64,000 bases of DNA from Aldrovandia affinis. Lineage: Eukaryota > Chordata > Actinopteri > Notacanthiformes > Halosauridae. Position 1 is the stretch's first letter. Each line of letters opens with the position of its first letter. The stretch lies in NCBI GenBank assembly GCA_029706075.1, contig JAINUG010000020.1, positions 1,288,125 through 1,352,124 on the forward strand, written 5' to 3'. Position numbers and translations under genes: made by a program. The notes under the pieces were generated by a model. The model saw nothing but the letters and a program-made list of their open reading frames with translations. It searched no databases and was not told the DNA's origin. Below are positions 1 to 12,600 of the stretch, in pieces.

Positions 1-1985
1 CCCCCCTCTGGGACCGGGTCACTGGCATGCCACCTTTTTAAAAGATTAATGTGGTACAGCTGTGTTTTCTTGCGCCGGTCGGGTTGGCTTACCTTGTAAT
101 TCACCTCGCCCACTTTCTCTAGGACCTCGTACGGACCTTTCCAGCGGGCGAGGAACTTGCATTCGGACGTGGGGACCAGCACGTGTACCTGATCCCCGGG
201 CTGGAACTCCGAGCTGCGCCCCACGATTGTAGACGCGCTGCTGCGCGCTTCCTGGGCCTCCAACATGTGTTCCCGAACGATGGGCCACAGCGTGGCCATC
301 CGCTCTCATTTCCGTCACGTGCTCAACTATAGTTCGGTGGGCGACGGCTGGGCCTCCCAAGTCTCTTTGGCCAGGTCCAGCATGCCTCGTGGCCGTCGGC
401 CATACAGCAGCTCGAAGGGGAGAAGCCTGTCGAAGCCTGCGGTACCTCTCGTGCAGCATTAGAAAAGGGAGGAGCTGGTCCCAATTCCGTCCATCCGCCT
501 CCATCACTTTTCTCAACATACTTTTCAGGGTGCGGTTAAACCTTTCCACCAGTCCGTCAGTCTGGGGGTGGTACACCGACGTACGTATCTGCCTGATGGT
601 AAGGAACTGGCATAAGTCACGCATTACCTTACTCATGAAGGGCGTTCCCTGGTCCGTCAGGATCTCATCCGGGAAGCCGACCCGGGAGAACAGCAGCATC
701 AGTTCTCGTGCGATGCCTTTGGTGGCCATCGTGCGCAGAGGAATGGCTTCGGGGTACCGGGTGGCATAGTCCAATATGACCAAGATATATTGGAACCCCC
801 TGCTGCTTTTTGGGAGGGGCCCGACGAGATCCAGCGCGACCCTACTGAAAGGAACGGAGATTATCGGCAGAGGGATTAAAGGGCTCTTGTACTTGGGTTT
901 TGGCGCCACCCTCTGGCACTCCCGGCACTCTCGGCAGAACTTCTCCACTGCACGTTTTATCCCTGGCCAATAAAGCGTGCCTTGATCCGTTCGGAGGTCT
1001 TCTCGACCCCCAAGTGCGCCCCCAGCACGTGTGCATGCGCCAACTGTAAAACAGTGTTCACCATGGAGTGGGGCACTAACAGTTGCTCTATCTCACGCCC
1101 CTCACTCCTAACTACCTGGTATAGGAGGTGGTTTTTAATGGCAAAATGAGGGAAAGAAATTTCGCTTACCCCCTCCATGAGAGTCCCATCGACCACGGTG
1201 ACATGTTGGAATGCATGCCTCAGATTCTGGTCCTCCAGTTGGGCAGTCCCGAACCGACCAGTCAGGGGCGGGGATGCTGGCGCCTCCTCGTGTCCCATCG
1301 GGAACATCTCCTCCCATGTCGGTTCTTCCTCCATGGGGTTTGCCTCAGCAGCGCCGTCCTCTGATGGCCCCTCTGCTGATGGTTGTGGGTCAGCTCCTGA
1401 AAACCGCACAATCTGGCGGCCTCGACCACCTCAGATTCGGACCCCACCTCCGATGAGAGCGGCAACTCCACCTCTTGACCTTCTCCACGGGAGGGAACTT
1501 GTGTTGCCCTTGCCGCCTCCCCTTTTTGGCCACCTCTCCTTTTCTTTCTCCTTGCTTCTTCCCCCCGCATGCCTGTCCAGAGCTGAGGAAATATCGGGCA
1601 ATCCCGACCCAGGAGCACCGGAACCGGCAGATTCTCAACGACCCCGGCTTTCCCCACGTACTGCCCCTTGGTTGTCTGTAGCTTTAAGAGGGTTACGGGG
1701 TAATCCTTGCTCTCGCCATGGATACAGGAAATGGCCATTTTTTCTGGTTCCAGTTCCGTCCGGGCGTATTCGGGCCGGACCAGGGTCACCATGCTCCCGG
1801 AATCGAGCAGGGCGGTGGTGTCCTTGCCGTTGGCCCTCACCGGCGTCAGGGGCGACGGGCACCCCTCGGTAGCCCAGCACGACAGCAGCAGCCCGCAGGG
1901 TTTTGCGTGCGGAGTGTCTGTGGTGGATGCGGTCCGCATCACCACGTCCCGTCTGGGACAACTCCAGGAGAGGTGTCCCACCTCT
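1..1985 (-). pseudogene. Protease-integrase part of Gmr1-like pol, frameshifted
   Basis: The protease has the active-site motif LLDSGS (about 1792-1809) in the same frame as the gag knuckle. An acidic spacer follows, then the integrase zinc finger (HAHVLGAH ... CRECREC, about 880-1070). The catalytic core at 948 downwards has D (ALDLVG), D (LTDQGTPF) and E (DGLVERFN), with 35 residues between the second D and E. A frameshift near 430 precedes the C-terminal GPY/F module (WKGPYEVLEKVG ... YHINLLKRW) ending near base 10. No RT motif (YXDD) or RNase H is present between protease and integrase. The integrase would insert element cDNA; this copy is broken. Confidence 0.85.
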
Positions 1986-1989
1986 CCAC

Positions 1990-2814
1990 AGTCATAACAC
2001 TCACGGCGGTCTTCTGTCATGAAGGGGCGTCTCCTTGGAGGGCTGGGCGGTGCCCGGGTTCCTTCTCTGAACCTTGCCCCGGTCATCCCGTCCAGTTTCG
2101 GCCTGTCCCGGGTTCGGACAGAGGCTTCGGGTTTCTCCTGTTCGGATCGGGTGGGTCGGCTGCTCGCAGGACCTCCACAGAAGCTTGGTACCCCTCCACC
2201 AGCGCCACTAGTTCATCGGCGCTCCGGGGTTTGCCTGGCTTGCCAGTTTCTTGGCCGAAGAAAGGTAAGGAGCGCAAAAATTTGTCGATGACAAACCTTT
2301 CCATGGGCGTCAGGGACGTGGGTTCCGTGGTCATCCAATTCTTGGCTAGGCGTATCAGGTCGTGCATCTGGGCTCGGGGCGGTAAGGCAGCGTTGAAGGT
2401 CCAGTTATGGAACTTTTGTGCCTGCCCGATGAGGCTGTGTCCGGCGCGGCCTTAGAATTTCCCGTTTCAGGATGTTGTAGTCTGCAGCCTGGACCTCCTC
2501 TAAGTCCTGGCACGTGTGCTGGGCCACCCGGACAGGAATGGGCCGAGCAGTCCGGCCCATTGCTCTGGAGCCCACCCCTCTCGGGTCGCTGTACGCTCAA
2601 ATGTCTGGAGGTATGCCTCGATGTCATCCTCTGCGGTCATTTTGACCAGGAACGCACTGGGGTTTGGTCGGCGTGGGGTTCCAGTAGCTGACAGCCGTGC
2701 TACCTCCAGCCTTAGTAGCGTTGTCTGCTGTCGATGCTCTTCTATCACCGCTGCGTTGTGCGCCAGCTGCGCAGCATGAGTCTTCTCCATCTGTTTCAAC
2801 ATTAGTGACTCCAT
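1990..2814 (-). pseudogene. Gag of Gmr1-like element, frameshifted
   Basis: Reading begins at the ATG at 2814 ([11 protein letters not shown]), 66 bases inside the LTR. A coiled N-terminal part is followed by a capsid region with [10 protein letters not shown] and [13 protein letters not shown], which is like the SCAN fold; established work derives the vertebrate SCAN domain from a Gmr1-like gag. Frame is lost near 2500 and resumes at 2367 (MHDLIRLAKNWMTTEP). A third frame carries the CCHC knuckle C-X2-C-X4-H-X4-C (CYDCGEVGHLSWSC, about 1958-1999). The same order of motifs is found in the copy at 28296, which supports one gag family. It is not expected to make a full protein. Confidence 0.8.
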
Positions 2815-2860
2815 TATCTACTTTGTACTGAATAAATTATTTTTATTTAGCGTTATAGTC

Positions 2861-2878
2861 TGCCCGCATCCTCCACCA
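2861..2878 (-). other. Putative tRNA primer-binding site
   Basis: On the minus strand the 18 bases two bases inside the LTR read TGGTGGAGGATGCGGGCA. They start with TGG, the complement of the CCA end of a tRNA, as expected for minus-strand priming. I have not identified the matching tRNA. Confidence 0.5.
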
Positions 2879-2880
2879 TA

Positions 2881-3504
2881 TGTAGCAAGACCAAGGGTGT
2901 GGGGTTTCCACTCGCTAATAAATGATAATTTATTCACGGTACCACGCAGATAATGGAGACACGGGAGACAGTTCCAAATAAACACACGTTTATTTTGAGG
3001 CACAGGCGGAAGGATTCCGCATACGGACGTGTCTTTCCGTGGCAGGAAAACACAGCCGGCACAGAAGTCCCGGTAATGAACAGAAACAAAGTCCACAAAC
3101 TTCCCTTTATCAGGATTGTCCGTGATCCGATTGCGTGGTCGTGGTCCGTTCCAGGGTTATCCGTTGCCGTCGTCGTCGTCCAATTCCGTAGTTCGTTTCC
3201 AAAAAATAATCCGTCCAAAAAAATTATTCCCAAAAACAAAAACTAGCTAGCTAGCTATCTTCTCTCTCTCTCTCTCTATCTCTCTATCTCTCTATCTCGA
3301 TCTATCTCTCTCTCTCTCTCTATCCTACTCCCAACAGCGTCCTTGTGAGAGAGCGCTCTTTTTAAAGACAGGTGATTTCATAACGCGCGTCAGCTGTGGA
3401 ATCCGTCCCGGGGTTCCCATCAGTGCGCGGGGGTGGAGCCAGCGTGCCGAAAGGTATCTCCCCTCTATGACGATGCCATAGGACGCGCCTACGCGGGCGC
3501 TACA
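2881..3504 (-). repeat. 5' LTR of the Gmr1-like element
   Basis: A 624-bp block bounded by the 6-bp inverted termini TGTAGC (2881) and GCTACA (3504), with the canonical TG...CA ends. It holds a CT/TATC-rich simple repeat at about 3241-3325. The base next to its inner edge starts the primer-binding site. The partner LTR is outside the window, so LTR divergence and target-site duplication cannot be checked. Confidence 0.75.
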
Positions 3505-3636
3505 ATATGTCAAGGTCATACTTATGCTTTTTTCCCCCAAATCTCCAGAGCATGACTTTCTCAACTTTCTCATGAATTTAAACAACCTGAAGTGTCCCTT
3601 TACCTGCTCTCTAACGTGGAGCACCTGATGTTTCAG

Positions 3637-6600
3637 AGGAGTGTTTCTGGGGGAATTGTTTCGCTGAAGGACTGCCTGAAGCTCTTCTCCCAGGAGGAAA
3701 ACCTGGATCAGGAGAACGCACCTGTGGGTACCTGTGCTTTCCCACCAAACGCAGCAGAGACCTGTGTATTTGTGTGTATGTGTGTGATTTCTGTGCATGT
3801 GTGTGTGTGTTGTGTTTTAGATGTGTGATTTGTGTGTGTGTTTGAGATATGTGATGTGTGTGTGTTGTGTTTGAGATGTGTGATTTGTGTGTGTGTTTGA
3901 GATATGTGATGTGTGTGTGTTGTGTTTGAGATGTGTGATTTGTGTGTGTTGTGTTTCAGATGTGCGAGAGGTGTGGCAGACACACAGAGAGCACCAAGAG
4001 GCTGACAATCCAACGGTTTCCCAGAGTCATTGTCCTCCGTATCCTCAACACTGCCCCCTACTGGTGTTAACTATCCTCCATACCACCCCTAGTGATGAAG
4101 AAAGGGCAATGCTGTCAGTTTGTGAGGTTAATGTATTGGTGGTGGTGATGATGACAATAATGAAGATGATGATTCCCTTTTGGAATGCTCAGTTATATTT
4201 GTAAGCTGCAAGTGAATTCGGTAGAGCACATACAAGCACACACTCTCCCCCGAAACACGCACTACTGCCGGCTGCAGTCCACCAGATGTTGATTGCATTG
4301 TTTGTGTTGTGTGTGATGTTGATTACGTTGACTGTGTTGTGTGTGATGTTGATGTTAATCACACTGACTCTGTTGTGTATGATGTTGAAGTTGATCATGT
4401 TGACTGTGTTGTGTGTAATGTTGGTCACGTTGACTGCGTTTTGTGTGATGTTGATGTTAATCACACTGACCCTGTTGTGTATGATGTTGAAGTTGATCAT
4501 GTTGACTGTGTTGTGTGATGATGATGTTAGTCACGTTGTCTCTGTTGTTTGTGATGTTGATGTTGGTCACGTTGACTGTGTTGTGTGTGATGTTGGTCAC
4601 ATTGACTGTGTTGTGTGTGATGTTGATGTTTGACTGTGTTGTGTGTGATGTTGTTTGACCCTGTTGTTTGTGATGTTGAAGTTGATCACGTTGACTGTGT
4701 TGTGTGTGATGATGTTGATCACGTTGACTGTGTTGTGTGTGATGTTGATGATGTTGACTGTGTTGTGTGTGATGTTGTTGTTGATCACGTTGACTGTGTT
4801 GTGTGTGTTGTTGATGTTGGTCACGTTGACTGTGTTGTGTGTGATGTTGGTCACGTTGACTGTGTTGTGTGTGATGATGTTGATCACGTTGACTGTGTTG
4901 TGTGTGATGTTGATGTTGATCACGTTGACTGTGTTGTGTGTGATGTTGATGTTGATCACGTTGACTGTGTTGTGTGCGATGTTGAAGTTGATCACGTTGA
5001 CTGTGTTGTGTGTGATGTTGGTCATGTTGGCTGTGTTGTGTGTTATGTTGATGTTAATAACAATGACCCTGTTGTTTGTGATGTTGATGTTGGTCACGTT
5101 GACTGTGTTGTTTGTGATGTTGAAGTTGATCACGTTGACTGTGTTGTGTGTGATGTTGAAGTTGATCACGTTGACTGTGTTGTGTGTGATGTTGAAGTTG
5201 ATCACGTTGACTGTGTTGTGTGTGATGTTGATGTTAATAACAATGACCCTGTTGTTTGTGATGTTGATGTTGGTCACGTTGACTGTGTTGTTTGTGATGT
5301 TGATGTTGATCACGTTGACTGTGTTGTGTGTGATGTTGATGTTAATAACAATGACCCTGTTGTTTCTGATGTTGGTCACTGTCACACGCCGCGTGACAAA
5401 CCCTGAATGGGAACAGAACAGCCAGGAGACACGGAGTGGAGTTTGTCGGTCTACGGACCGGATTTTATTTATTTGTTTTTCTGTCTCTCCCCCCAGACAT
5501 GGGAGAGAGACAGTGGGAGTAGCAGGTTAACATATAACAAAGACCAACACAAACACAGACAAAATCTTCACCCTACTCGCCGCGAAGCTTTCGGGTAAAA
5601 ACAACAAACGAAAATAACAAGTTAAAATAACCAAACTTACGGGACACCGCGCCTCTTCCTCCAGAGTTCCCCTGGAACCTCCTCAGGCACACACATATCC
5701 AGTGACCTTTCAAGTGCTTCCCACCCATTCATACTGAGACACTCAAACTTTTCCAGTTCGAGTTCTCTTACTCATTCATCCAGAGACACTCGCCACTCCC
5801 AGGATGTGAGAGTTCTGGCAATCAGCCCCAAGACACCTCCACTTTTCCAGTGAGCTCTTGGGCTGTTGCTCAGACATAGGTTTCATTCAAAAATGTTTTT
5901 AATCAAAGGAACCTAATAAATAGGAAACAAAGAACAAGAAGCATAGCCAGACTGCAGGTTGCCCTCTGAATGGAGAGAGAGAGAGAGCGTCAGCCAGAGG
6001 GCCTCCTAAGTAGACCCCCTCCAGGTGACACCAATATCCTATTAGGAAGACAAGACAATTAAGGCAACGCCACAAGCGGCCACTAGGGTACAAGGGGTAG
6101 GGGCCATAACAGTGATGTTCACATCACATTGACTATGTTGTGTGTGAGGTTGGTCATGTTGACTGTGTTGTTTGTAATGTTGATGTTGACTGTGTTGTGT
6201 GTGTGTCATGGTTGTTTCCCTGACTTACCACCTGAGGGCGGTGTTGCGCTTTTCTCCTGGTGGGAGGGGCAGAGTAAATCAATCACCATTTCCTCCCTAT
6301 TTAAACCCCAGCTGTTTTTCGGTTCTTTGCGAAATCGTAAGCCTTCTTTACGATTTAGCTGGTAAGGTTGTAGCGTCTTTCTAAAGATACTACTAAAAGC
6401 CCTTTCTTTAGAATCTAGAAACTCATTTAGCAAATGTAGGATTCTTTTATGTTACCTGATTTAGGAAACTCACTCGCTCCTCCTGAGTTGGTTTGTGTTC
6501 CGGTTAACACAGTCTGTGGACTGTGTTTTCGGGTTTCATTTCTTCGCTGGTTATTTGGCTCTTCTAGCCATTTATCTTTTCGTTCAGACACCCGGTGTCG

Positions 6601-9600
6601 GTGGTTTCTTTATACCTTTGTTTGTGTCTTTGTGGCACTTAGTCACCCGTTGGGTGATTTTTTCGGTTTTCCCCCTTTTTGTTATTGTTTTTCCTATTCT
6701 CTGTTATTCAGAGTTTGTGGTTAAGCTGTAGGTTTACAGTTTAACTTATCGATACCTCCGGGGTTCTGCGATTGGCACCAATCTCTAAACCCACCATAAC
6801 AGTGTGATGTTGAAGTTGGTCTCTGTGGATGGCGTCGGTCTCAGCAACATGGGAGTGGCAGGGTTGCATTTGTTTTCCCATGCTGTGGAGGTCTTTGGAG
6901 TAGTGAGACTTTCCGGGGGCAGGTTTGGCACTCTCGCAGGGTGTGAGAGTGTGAACTGTTGCCCAGAAGGTTGTTCCAAAGGCCATAATTGATTTAATTA
7001 ATATTTAATTGGTGTTGATTGGTAAGTGATTGTTCACTTACCTGGTTGTGTGTGAGAATGTGAGTGGATGTGAATTGTCAATTGTTTAGTGATTGTGATT
7101 GGATGTATGAGTGATAGACAGGTGATTGCCTCACAAGTCCCACCTGAGCCAGGCAGAAAGTAGGCCTATTTAAGAGCAGGTGGTGCGAGTAGGGGATTAG
7201 TTAGTCTTCGTCTTGTCATGTCATTCATGTGTATGCGTCTTGAGAGTTAGTCTTCATCTTGTCATTCATGTGTGTGTCTGGAGAAGTGTTCATCTTGTCA
7301 TTTATGTGTGTATTGTAGACTTATTGGTGGGCGTTCATGTGGGCGTGTCGTTTGTGAGTGTTGGTGTTTGATGTGACTGTCGGGCATGGTGGCGCGTGTC
7401 TGTAATCCAAGCTTCTGGGAGGCGGAGTCTGTGTGGAATCTATGTTGAGTTCTGTGTACGTTTGTCGAAAGTGACTGAGTAGAGTGCTTCCTGTGCGTGT
7501 GGGAAAGAGAGAGGGCGCACTAAGAGTGTCTGCCTCTCTACCTCGGTGTGATTGTGAAAGAGAGAGAGAGGGCGCACTGGAAGAGTGTCCGCCTCTCTCC
7601 CTCGGTGTGATTGGCAGAGAACTCTGGTCAACGGCCCGAGAACTCTCACTGAAAGAGTGGAGAGTGTCTTGGGGCTGGTCGCCAGAGAACTCACTGTGAT
7701 GAGTGGCGAGGGTCTCTGTGTGTTTGGGTCAAAACTCGGACTGAAAAGTTTGAGTGTCTGTGTGCATGGGTTTGGGAAGCACCTGAAAAGTCACTGAATA
7801 TGTGTGTGCCTGGGGAGGTTCTAGTGGAACCAGACTGAAGAGGCGCGGTGTACTGTTGAGATGTGTGTTGAGTGTGTGTTGGGACAGTGTGTAGAGTTGG
7901 GACAGTGTGTAGAGTTCTACCCTGTCCTGTTAAGTGTAAGATGCATGTTAAATGTGGATGTATGAAGGTGGTGTGGAAAGCTGCTGACTGTCAGTTTGTT
8001 GTTTGTTCCCCGGAAGGGGATTCCCCCCTCGGAGGAGGTGGGCTTTCATTTATTGTTGTTTATTTTAGTTTGTTATTTTATTTTAATTGTTTTTGCTCGA
8101 AAGCATCGCAGCAAGTAGGGTGAAGACTTTCTGTTTGTGTTTGTTTTATTTAACCTGCTCTCCCACTGTTTCGCTCTCCCGCGTCTGGGGAGAGACAGAA
8201 AAATAAAGATCCGGTCCGTAGACCGGCAAACCCCACTCCTCTGCCAGTTCTTACCATCGGCTGCTCTGCTCCAGTCCAGGGATTGTCACGTGGCGTGTGA
8301 CAGTCACGTTGACTGTGTTGTGTGTGATGTTGATCACGTTGACTGTGTTGTGTATGATGTTGTTGATCACGCTGACTGTGTTGTGTGTGATGTTGATGTT
8401 GATCACGTTGACAGTGTTGTGTGTGATGTTGAAGTTGATCACGTTGACTGTGTTGTGTGTGATGATGTTGATCACATTGACTCTGTTGTGAGTCATGTTG
8501 TTGTTGATCACGTTGACTGTGTTGTGTGTGATGTTGATCACGTTGACTGTGTTGTGTGTGATGTTGATGTTGATCATGCTGACTGTGGTGTGTGATGTTG
8601 AGCACGTTGACTCTGTTATGTATGAGGTTGATGTTAATCACACTGACTCTATTGTGTGTGATTTTGATGTTGATTACATTGACTGTGCTGTGTATAATTT
8701 TGATCATGTTGTTCCCATCCTTTTGGGTTTAACCCTTAACCTCCTGCTCAGATCTGAACCGATTCGCCATGTCCCGGTACTCCTTCTGCAAAAGCACCAT
8801 ATCGGTATCCTTCCCCCTGACACATCTGGACCTGGGGCTGTACGGGCCCGCGGGAATCGGTAATGACATCATTGCACGCTCTGCGCTTCTGGACTTTGTC
8901 CGCTTGGCAGCCATTGTTGGACAGAAATGAGGCTCGGGTGGTGGCCTGAGCCCAGCCTGGCATCACTGTGGTGAGAGTGCATGTGACCTGGTGGCTTTCA
9001 GCAGTTTCCAAGGCTTTCTAATGATAACAATGACTGACGATATTCATGTACAGTATGCCCCCCCAGACCCTCTTAATTTTGGAAAAGAAAAATGCAGATT
9101 TAGCAGAGGAGAGGTTAGAGGAAAAGGTAGCCAGGAGAGTGTGGGAGTCAGACAGGGCTCCCAGGGATTTGGATTTTCTCCATTTCCTTTCTGCCTCTTG
9201 CAGTTTGAGTCGGTCAGGCCGAATGGAGTCAGTTAGCCAGGGGGGTGAGGGGTCAGAGACGAGCAGGTTTAGTGGAGAGAGGACAGAGTGAATCAAAGGA
9301 GGAGGAGAGAGAGGGCAGTAGGGTGGATGAGGCTATGTCAGCAGGTAGCTGAGAGAAGGTATTAGTAGGGGGAAGGGATGATGGGGCAGTAGCTGCCAGG
9401 GCAGAGGGGGAGAGGGGAGTGGAGGTTGCGACGGGTAGAAACAGTCAGGGGAGGTGAAGAGGGTTTAGGTGAAGAAGGGAGGGGGAGAGAAAAAGACAGA
9501 AAGCAGTTGTCAGACACAAGAAGGGGAGATACCACAATATATTTTTCACTTAATTTTATTCACTGAACAAAGTCCAATTAGTTGCCGGCCTTGTGGGTGG

Positions 9601-12600
9601 ATGGGGATTCAGCCATGTTGAAGTCAAGGGATTGAAGCAGGGGGAGAAATTCAGAGGACTGAGGGGGTCCGGAGGACATTGTGGTCTGAGGGCTGGACTG
9701 TGTAGTGGGTAAGCACGAGGATAGACTATGTGGTATGTGCAAAGTACCAGAAACAGGTAAACGTGCTATTAGACTGTGCTAATTATTCAAGGGAACGCAG
9801 GGACATGTATAGATATTTGGCATCTCAACCTAAATTTACGTTACTGTGGCAACAGGGCATACACAAAAACCTGCTGCCTGCATGCTGCTGCTCGCTTGTT
9901 CAGACCATTACTGATTATGGTTCAGACAGTGAAAGAAAGCATTCACTCACAAACCAAATCACAGCTAACATAACGTTACAGAAGATATTGCCACTTTAAT
10001 TTACAGGCTAAAAACATTGTACAAAAAATGTTTTGGGAACTTATTTGTGGTTTATTGGATTTCAGAACAGCACTATTATCTCATGTTGAAGTGGGATTAT
10101 AAGAGAATTTAAATCCTGGGGGAGACTGCTACTGTACTCAATCGGAATTGTTTCAGTAAATATGAATGTTACATAACTGATATGTGAATCATGTTGCCCT
10201 GGTTAAGGGTGTTTGTTAAGCAAATAGGTTTTCAGCAGAATTGTGGGACTCAACACTTTTTCAGAACATGTTTGTTTACACCAATTCTGGACCTGATCCC
10301 ACAATCACAAAATTAGGTTTATAGGCTTATTGTTACGGTACGAACGCCCATGCACAGAATAAACACAGCCAAGTTATAGCATGTGCATTATGAATGGCTG
10401 TACATGCAACCAAGTAGCCATAACCAGGTAACTGACAATGGTCCCTTTTTGAGTGATAATCTTCTAGATGTGCTCTATAAATGGGATGAAGTACAGCTAC
10501 CAGACACAAGCATACACCATTACAACACTCCAGTCCTTCTTTCCACAAAATGTTTTTTGTTTTAATAAAAAAACGTATTTAGATACATTGTAAAAACAAT
10601 ATGACTTTCGCATTGTAAAAGATTGTAATATACAATACAATTATTACTCAGCAATCTGAGAAGTTATTTTTATTTTTACAAAATATAAAGTCTCTTCTAC
10701 GTGTGATTTACAAATGTAACAAGAGAAAATAAGAGAAAGGAGAAGAGTCTCGTGGAATCCAATAAAAGGCAACATGTCAGAGGGGAGATAGATGTGGCTT
10801 GACCGTGGATCAATCGCCAGTCTTTCGGAGTTTGCCACATCACGGGACACTGCCTCTTCAGTCACTTTACAGGTCATATTCGAAAGTCCTTATACTACAC
10901 GGGAAGCTTGTTAAGTTCCTACTTGTTTCAAGGTTTTGGAAGTGATGGCACCTCACTCGTAATAACCTTGTTTGTTCTTCGTATTGGTGGTGATGGATAA
11001 TTTAGCGGCACAGGATTCGGTCATCCGAGCAGCCATTCTGAGGAAAGAGAAGATACGCATAAGTCTTAAATCGCTGGCCATGTCATTGCACCCACATGAC
11101 AATGATCAATTATGCACCATAGCTCTGTATAAAATATACATTGCAAAACACATACGTACAACTTATTCAATTCAGAGTAACGTTGGGCAACGTAAGTCAC
11201 TCAATACATTTAATGAACCCAGCATGTACCTCAACAGTGATGCTTGCCAGTTCTGCGTTGAGGGTGGTCAGTGGTGAGCGGCTGAGTTGTGAGCCGTTGG
11301 ACGTCTGCTGGCGGTCCATGTCCGGCTCGTCCAGTTCTACCTGGAGGTCCCAGATGTAGTCAATCACATGCTGCAAGACCTCTATTTTGCTGGCCTTCTT
11401 GTTGGCTGGCAGGGTGGGAACCAACTCCTTCAACTTGCTGTAGCAGCTGTTCATGTCCTGAAGGAAAACGCTCATCTGTTCATCCAGAAGTGGGAATTTA
11501 CACTTGGAAATCGCCATGCTCTGGTCAGCTAGGCAACGCACCATCTCTCCGCTGCCAACTTTTCCATTGAGTGTGCAGGTAGATCCGACAACTTTCATCT
11601 TGGCTTTTTGCTGCTTTCGTTTGAACGGTACTTGTTAAATGTATTGGACAAAAACACGATGCCTGCAAAACAAGTAATTGGTAGAGATTGGTAATTGCTC
11701 AAAAGGTCGTAAACAAATTAGATTAAAATCTTTATTTTGGTGGCGAGTCGAAGCTAAGATTTTGTTATTTCCTCGCGATGACAGGTTGTATTGCTACCGG
11801 CTCTCGTGCCTCGTATTTAAGTGAGCTGGAGATCTGTGGGCGTGAGCGAACGAAGTCATGTTTTTGGAGAGAGTCCAATGGGAAGCTTGAGTTTACCGAG
11901 AAGGGTGGTCCTGCACTCTGGTTTCCACCAATAGGAACATCGGCTTGGTTATCAAAATTAACAATCTGTTAGGGGATGGTGTTACAAATGGAAACAAATG
12001 TGTTTTTTTATGGGTGATATGTGGGAACCCAGCTGTCCGTCGCTCGGGGACTCCGCAGGTGTAGAAATTGCTTCGAGACGGGGGTGGGAGGAGGCTCATA
12101 AGAATGCTGCAATTACGTGTGTTGTGTTGATGCCTGACTACAATCACATGAAGGGAGGAGACCAGGTTTGGCAGACACGCTTATGGGGTTGGGTGTGTGG
12201 AGGAGGGTCTACATGGTTGCACAGGGTGAAGTCAGATATATCTTGCATGCTGACCCATTGAGACTAATCGAACTTTGTATGAAGGCACTTCCATTTAATT
12301 GAATGTGAAAAGATTACCAGGTGTAGTTCGTTAATCCCACATGACATGGGTGGGCTCTCTTATGGATGTAGGTATCGGAATACTTTAAGGTCAAAGGTAA
12401 GATTGAATTTGTTCATCAGGATAGCCGATAATGCTTGACAGTATGCCTGATACTGGCACTTACTGTTACAGGCTCTAAGAATGTTCTCTATTTCTGCTGT
12501 TCCTGCTGCTTGTATAAGCTGAACACTCTTATGTACTTACACACGTCGCTATGGTTTAGAGCAGGGGTGTCCAATCTTATCCAAGAAGGGCCAGTGTGGG

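Larger units (their letters stand above)
1..3504 (-). mobile_element. Gmr1-like Ty3/gypsy LTR retrotransposon, truncated by window edge
   Basis: Read on the minus strand the element runs LTR (2881-3504), primer-binding site (2861-2878), gag with one CCHC knuckle, aspartic protease, then directly the integrase H2C2 finger, DD35E core and a GPY/F-type C-terminal module that ends near base 10. No reverse transcriptase lies between protease and integrase. In ordinary Ty3/gypsy elements RT-RNase H precedes integrase; in the Gmr1 group integrase precedes RT, so RT would lie left of the window. Several frameshifts separate the blocks, so this copy is decayed. It sits in an intron upstream of the usp21-like exon at 3637. 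The family assignment is inferred from domain order and gag type; the gypsy identity itself is clear. Confidence 0.85.

Noticed and set aside
1177..2455. Plus-strand frames of 231-245 codons
   Set aside because: Antisense shadows of the GC-rich Gmr1-like gag-pol on the minus strand.
3549..3636. Extending the first usp21-like exon upstream to about 3549
   Set aside because: The frame has a TGA near 3552 and the protein there (SLYLLSNVEHLMF) does not match USP21/USP2, whereas TTTCAG at 3636 with a CTAAC branch-like sequence fits the family boundary better.
4597..5530. Long open frames (about 260-290 codons) on both strands rich in DHVDCVVCDV or NITHNTVNV
   Set aside because: They are translations of a minisatellite whose period is a multiple of three; no start context, no family resemblance, and the block is intronic.
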